This document shows, in pieces, positions 35,479 to 39,288 of a stretch of 39,288 nt of DNA. The notes below the pieces were generated by a model. The model was not told the DNA's origin, did not search any database, and saw only the letters and a program-made list of their open reading frames with translations. The stretch covers positions 1 to 39,288 of the forward strand of contig JALOAD010000031.1 in NCBI GenBank assembly GCA_023228995.1. The letters are read 5' to 3'. Position 1 is the first letter of the stretch. Every line of letters begins with the position of its first letter. A program made the translations under genes and the position numbers. The DNA comes from Candidatus Muiribacterium halophilum. Its GTDB lineage: Bacteria > Muiribacteriota > Muiribacteriia > Muiribacteriales > Muiribacteriaceae.

Positions 35479-38166
35479 ATGAACGAACAGAAAGTATATT
35501 TCTTTGGTGCCGGAATGTCAGATGGAAACGGTACAATGAAAGGCCTGCTTGGCGGAAAAGGAGCTAACCTTGCTGAGATGGCGAATGCTGGACTGCCAGT
35601 TCCTCCAGGATTTACAATTACAACTGCTTGTTGTAATTATTATTCTAAACACAAAAAATTACCAGAAGGCCTTGAAAGAGAGATTGATGAAAATCTTAAA
35701 AAACTTGAAAATTCTCAAGGTAAAAAACTTGGTGATGCTAATGACCCTCTGCTTGTATCAGTAAGATCAGGTGCTAAATTTTCAATGCCTGGTATGATGG
35801 ATACAGTTCTTAATTTGGGTCTTAGTGATATAAATGTTGAAGGTTTTGCTAAAAAGACAGATAACCCTAAATTTGCCTATGATTGTTACAGAAGATTTAT
35901 ACAAATGTATGGAGATGTTATTGATGAAATACCTCATTCAAAATTTGAAGAAGTTTTAGATGAAGTAAAAGATAAATTTAAAGCTAAAAGTGATCAGGAT
36001 CTTACTTTAGAAGGTCTCAAAGCAGTTGTTGCTGGTTATAAAAAACTTTATATAAAAGAAAAAGGAAAAGAATTTCCTACTGATCCTAAAGAACAGCTTT
36101 ATGGAGCTATAATAGCTGTTTTTAGCTCATGGGATAATAACAGAGCAGTAACTTATAGAAGACTTAACAAAATACCTGATGATCTTGGTACTGCTGTTAA
36201 TATACAGACAATGGTGTATGGAAATAAAGGAGAAACTTCCGGTACTGGTGTTTCTTTTACAAGAAACCCTTCAAATGGAGATAAAGAACATTATGGAGAA
36301 TTCCTTATGAATGCACAGGGCGAAGATGTTGTTGCAGGTATAAGAACTCCTAAAAAAATAGATGATCTTCAGCCTATTCTTCCTAAAGTTTATACAGAAC
36401 TTATTGAAGTTTATGATAAACTTGAAAATCATTTCAGAGATATGCAGGATTTTGAATTTACTATTGAAGAAGAAAAATTTTATTTACTTCAAACTAGAAA
36501 TGGTAAGAGAACTGGAATGGCAGCAGTTAAAATCGCTGTAGATATGGTTAATGAAGGAATGATAACAATTGAGGAAGCTATTGAAAGAGTTGATCCAGAA
36601 TCTCTTAATCAATTACTTCATCCTATGATTGATCCTAAAGAAAAAGTTGATGTTATAGCTAAGGGTCTTCCAGCATCTCCAGGTGCTGCAACAGGTACTA
36701 TTATATTTAATTCAAAAGAAGCTGCTGAAAGAGCTAAAGCAGGTGAAGCTGTTATGCTCGTGAGACCTGAAACAACTCCTGAAGATATTGAAGGGATGCA
36801 TTCAGCTAAAGGTATTCTTACTAGTCGTGGTGGAATGACATCACATGCAGCTGTTGTTGCAAGAGGAATGGGTAGAGCTTGTGTTGCTGGCTGTGAATCA
36901 ATTAAAATAGATGAAAGAGCTGGTACGCTTACAACAGCTAATGGTGTTACTCTTAAAAAAGGCGAATGGATTACAATAAATGGTACAACTGGTGAAGTTA
37001 TAAATGGTAAAGTAAAGACAGTAGATCCTGAACTTAGTGGAGAATTTGATATTCTTCTTAAGTGGGCTAATGAAAATAAAAGACTTGGTGTTTGGGCAAA
37101 TGCTGATAATCCAATAGATGCAGCAGAAGCTATTAAATTTGGTGCAGAAGGTATTGGTCTTTGTAGAACTGAACATATGTTTTTTGATGAAAAAAGAATT
37201 CCTATTGTTAGAGAAATGATTCTTTCAGATTCAGAAGAAACAAGAAAAAATGCAGTTGATAGACTTTTTCCTTTTCAGAAAGATGATTTTTATGGAATAT
37301 TAAAAGCTATGAACGGTCTTCCTGTTACTGTAAGACTTCTTGACCCTCCATTACATGAATTTCTTCCAGATCAAAAAGAACTTATGGTTGAAATTGCAAA
37401 AATGGAAACAAAAGGTGAAAGTGGTGCAAAACTTGAAGAAAAAAGAGAACTTCTAAAAAAAGTTGCTTCTCTAGCTGAATTTAATCCAATGCTTGGACAT
37501 AGAGGTTGTAGATTAGGAGTTACTTTCCCTGTTATTTATGATATGCAGGTAAAAGCAATAATTGAAGCTGCATGTCAGCTAAAAAAAGAAGGATTTGATC
37601 CTAAACCTGAAATAATGATACCTCTTGTTGGACATGTTAATGAATTAAAAATATTAGCTGATATGTCAAGAAAAACAGCTGATAGTATTATTAAAAAACA
37701 TGGTGTTAACTTGCATTATATGGTTGGTACTATGATAGAAATTCCAAGAGCTTGTCTTACAGCTGATGAAATTGCTGAACATTCTGAATTTTTCTCATTT
37801 GGTACAAATGACCTTACTCAGATGACTTTTGGTTATTCACGAGATGATGCAGAAGGTAAATTTCTATCTGATTATTTAGATAAAAAAGTTCTTCCAAGAA
37901 ATCCATTTCAGACAATAGATGTAGATGGTGTTGGAAAACTTATGAGATTTGCTGTTGAATCAGGAAAAAGAGCTAAGAAAAATCTTGTGCTTGGAATATG
38001 TGGTGAACATGGTGGAGACCCAGAATCAATTGAATTCTGTAATGAAATTGGTCTTACTTATGTAAGTTGTTCTCCTTTTAGAGTTCCTATAGCAAGATTA
38101 GCTGCTGCTCAATCAAATCTTAGAGCTAAAAAAAATAATGTTAAACTTAAAGAAAAAAACGCTTAA
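35479..38166 (+). CDS. ppdK: Pyruvate, phosphate dikinase
   Basis: 895 residues, normal for bacterial PPDK. It interconverts pyruvate, ATP and phosphate with phosphoenolpyruvate, AMP and pyrophosphate, and in anaerobes often works in glycolysis. Order: N-terminal ATP-grasp domain (GGKGANLAEMANAGLPVPPG, SVRSGAKFSMPGMMDT), central phosphohistidine domain (SRGGMTSHAAVVARGMG: catalytic His456 with the regulatory Thr454 two residues earlier), C-terminal PEP/pyruvate barrel with catalytic Cys841 (LGICGEHGGDP). It follows rplT by 26 bases with a good GGAGG and no terminator between, so it is probably co-transcribed with the ribosomal operon. A strong terminator follows. Confidence 0.95.
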   Translation: MNEQKVYFFGAGMSDGNGTMKGLLGGKGANLAEMANAGLPVPPGFTITTACCNYYSKHKKLPEGLEREIDENLKKLENSQGKKLGDANDPLLVSVRSGAKFSMPGMMDTVLNLGLSDINVEGFAKKTDNPKFAYDCYRRFIQMYGDVIDEIPHSKFEEVLDEVKDKFKAKSDQDLTLEGLKAVVAGYKKLYIKEKGKEFPTDPKEQLYGAIIAVFSSWDNNRAVTYRRLNKIPDDLGTAVNIQTMVYGNKGETSGTGVSFTRNPSNGDKEHYGEFLMNAQGEDVVAGIRTPKKIDDLQPILPKVYTELIEVYDKLENHFRDMQDFEFTIEEEKFYLLQTRNGKRTGMAAVKIAVDMVNEGMITIEEAIERVDPESLNQLLHPMIDPKEKVDVIAKGLPASPGAATGTIIFNSKEAAERAKAGEAVMLVRPETTPEDIEGMHSAKGILTSRGGMTSHAAVVARGMGRACVAGCESIKIDERAGTLTTANGVTLKKGEWITINGTTGEVINGKVKTVDPELSGEFDILLKWANENKRLGVWANADNPIDAAEAIKFGAEGIGLCRTEHMFFDEKRIPIVREMILSDSEETRKNAVDRLFPFQKDDFYGILKAMNGLPVTVRLLDPPLHEFLPDQKELMVEIAKMETKGESGAKLEEKRELLKKVASLAEFNPMLGHRGCRLGVTFPVIYDMQVKAIIEAACQLKKEGFDPKPEIMIPLVGHVNELKILADMSRKTADSIIKKHGVNLHYMVGTMIEIPRACLTADEIAEHSEFFSFGTNDLTQMTFGYSRDDAEGKFLSDYLDKKVLPRNPFQTIDVDGVGKLMRFAVESGKRAKKNLVLGICGEHGGDPESIEFCNEIGLTYVSCSPFRVPIARLAAAQSNLRAKKNNVKLKEKNA

Positions 38167-38181
38167 TTTTTAGTTAAAATA

Positions 38182-38212
38182 AAAAAGCTCTCTTAATTGA
38201 GGGCTTTTTTTT
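38182..38212 (+). terminator. Intrinsic terminator after ppdK
   Basis: 11-bp stem (38182-38192 with 38199-38209, one G-U pair), loop TTAATT, T-run to 38213. Confidence 0.85.
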
Positions 38213-38304
38213 TGAGAAAAAATAAACCCTCAAAATAAACTAGGTATGTGGTAGCTACAAATTATGTTTAAAATTTTGTATAATAATTGCCTTTTTTATT
38301 TTAT

Positions 38305-38334
38305 TTGTAAAATGACATAAATATATGTTATAAT
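38305..38334 (+). promoter_or_regulatory. Extended -10 promoter for the two small genes
   Basis: TATAAT at 38329-38334 with the TG extension at 38326-38327, and a weak TTGTAA -35 at 38305-38310 (18-base spacer). Confidence 0.55.
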
Positions 38335-38363
38335 ATAACAATGTCAAAACTTGGGAGGGTTAT

Positions 38364-38537
38364 ATGAAAGATGATGTTAAAGTTTTAAAAGACAAAGTTG
38401 AAAAACTTGACAAAACTGTCAGAGTTCTGATAAATGCGTTATCAAAAGCTGGAATTATTGAATTTGTTGATTCAAGTAAAAAACATAAAAAAATTTTAAA
38501 AGTGAATCAGGCTGAAGAACTTCTTAACGAAGCCTGA
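38364..38537 (+). CDS. Small hypothetical protein (57 residues)
   Basis: ATG at 38364 after a strong GGGAGGG site, ending in TGA 38535-38537, 12 bases before the DUF1858 gene. The protein starts with a short predicted coiled coil (MKDDVKVLKDKVEKLDKTVR) followed by a basic segment and NQAEELLNEA. No family recognised. The good ribosome site, own promoter and tight link to the next gene support it as real despite its size. Confidence 0.65.
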   Translation: MKDDVKVLKDKVEKLDKTVRVLINALSKAGIIEFVDSSKKHKKILKVNQAEELLNEA

Positions 38538-38549
38538 ACAGGAGAATGT

Positions 38550-38744
38550 ATGATTCAAAAAGAAATGCCAATAATTGAAGTTGCACAGAAACATCCAGAA
38601 GTACTTCCTGTATTTCAAAAATATGGTTTAGGTTGTCTTGGTTGTATAGCTGCTCAGTTTGAAACTTTAGAACAAGGTCTTAATGCACATGGAATTGATG
38701 TTAATAAATTTTTAGAAGATGCTAATAAAGCTTTAAAAAATTAA
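38550..38744 (+). CDS. DUF1858 domain protein (putative redox CxxC)
   Basis: 64 residues, one DUF1858 domain: MPIIEVAQKHPEVLPVFQKY, then the paired cysteines GLGCLGC, then LEQGLNAHGID. This family is annotated as a redox-disulphide domain often associated with hybrid-cluster proteins or ScdA/RIC-like proteins; its biochemical role is unclear. GGAG precedes the ATG. Probably co-transcribed with the 57-residue gene; a terminator follows. Confidence 0.85.
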   Translation: MIQKEMPIIEVAQKHPEVLPVFQKYGLGCLGCIAAQFETLEQGLNAHGIDVNKFLEDANKALKN

Positions 38745-38770
38745 CAAATTTTTAAAAAACTAATTATTAC

Positions 38771-38803
38771 AAAAAGGTCTGTTAAAATCTCAGGCCTTTT
38801 TTA
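38771..38803 (+). terminator. Intrinsic terminator after the DUF1858 gene
   Basis: 11-bp stem (38771-38781 with 38791-38801, one G-U pair), 9-base loop, T-run. Confidence 0.8.
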
Positions 38804-38836
38804 ATCTTATTTCAATTAAAATCCGATAAATCTAAT

Positions 38837-39288
38837 ATGAAAAAATTATTTTTTCTTTATATATTTTATTTTATATATATTATTTCTACTTTTGGTGCTG
38901 AAACGATAAACTTTAAAGTGTGGAAGGCTAATGATGAGATTTATAGAGTAACCCTAGATTTTTCATCTGAACCTGAAATATCAGAGTTAAAAAGTGGTAA
39001 TAAAAATTTATTAATTATTAATTTCAAAGATTCAATCTTTAGAAAAAATTCCGAATTATACAGAATTAAAGATAAAGAAATTGATTATATAAAAATAGCT
39101 CAGTTTGATAAAAACAATATAAGATTAGTTGCAAAGACAATGAAAGAATATAAGACAAAATTTTTTACACTGAAAAAAAACAGTGATTTTCCTTATAGAG
39201 TAATAGTTGATTTTTATAGAAAAGAAGTGTCAGAAGAAAAATTTACATCTCCTGTATTACCAACTGTTGTAATTGATGCAGGGCATGG
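38837..39288 (+). CDS. N-acetylmuramoyl-L-alanine amidase, AMIN + amidase_3 (3' end outside window)
   Basis: The frame is open to the end of the window (150 codons). It begins with a signal peptide (MKKLFFLYIFYFIYIISTFG, then a likely cut before AETINF). Residues about 24-130 match the AMIN domain layout (beta-rich, ending in YRVIVDFY). The visible part stops at VVIDAGHG, the start of the amidase_3 catalytic domain, whose His is the first zinc ligand. It would cleave the lactyl-amide bond of peptidoglycan in the periplasm during cell separation. AMIN domains are typical of cells with an outer membrane. No strong ribosome site precedes the ATG. Confidence 0.8.
   Translation, partial: MKKLFFLYIFYFIYIISTFGAETINFKVWKANDEIYRVTLDFSSEPEISELKSGNKNLLIINFKDSIFRKNSELYRIKDKEIDYIKIAQFDKNNIRLVAKTMKEYKTKFFTLKKNSDFPYRVIVDFYRKEVSEEKFTSPVLPTVVIDAGH

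Noticed and set aside
1-39288. Insertion sequences, prophage genes or integrase
   Set aside because: No transposase, integrase or phage structural protein motif was found in any supported frame.

Overview
The window is an AT-rich bacterial chromosome segment. Every gene I can support lies on the + strand. Shine-Dalgarno sites, consensus-like sigma-70 promoters and short U-tailed hairpin terminators are easy to read. UGA is used as a stop, and infC uses the classic AUU start. An AMIN/amidase_3 cell-wall amidase with a signal peptide suggests a cell with peptidoglycan and probably an outer membrane. Pyruvate phosphate dikinase, pyruvoyl-dependent arginine decarboxylase and a YgeY-type hydrolase suggest an anaerobe. 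The exact phylum is not clear from the sequence. A deep-branching uncultured lineage of the Muiribacteriota/Riflebacteria kind is my guess, at low confidence.

Layout. (1) 1-3501: the 3' part of a surface-type gene (Ig-like module, probable membrane segment, CHAT/caspase-like domain), then a secreted PepSY/YcdB-like protein and the decayed remains of its paralogues. (2) 3573-5602: two independently transcribed metabolic genes, a ygeY-type M20 hydrolase and pyruvoyl arginine decarboxylase, each with a clear promoter and terminator. (3) 5845-29467: about 23.6 kb of co-directional, mostly overlapping genes. It opens with a 3005-residue protein made almost only of TPR repeats. Next come rimO, pgsA, pgpA, a small membrane protein, an AI-2E/PerM-type permease, rsmE, mtaB and a sugar nucleotidyltransferase. 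A PhnD-like binding protein paired with a HAMP-GAF-GGDEF cyclase follows. The run ends with four overlapping genes that look like one biochemical module: a radical SAM protein with SPASM-like regions on both sides of its core, a small TPR protein, an asparagine-synthetase homologue without the glutaminase cysteine, and a second radical SAM protein of the B12-binding type. (4) 29525-34176: signalling genes (STAS protein, PTS IIA, SpoIIE phosphatase with two GAF domains) and a DapF homologue lacking both catalytic cysteines. A repeat-rich gap at 29870-30415 carries two identical GC-rich palindromes. (5) 34184-38212: an attenuated infC-rpmI-rplT operon running into ppdK. (6) 38305-39288: two tiny genes (one DUF1858) and the start of the amidase.

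Most promising for something undescribed: the four-gene radical SAM/ATP-dependent ligase module at 24119-29467, the giant TPR protein with an N-terminal cysteine cluster, the Ig-CHAT locus with decayed downstream cassettes, and the catalytically dead DapF homologue. All functional statements come from motif recognition by eye; no database search was run.
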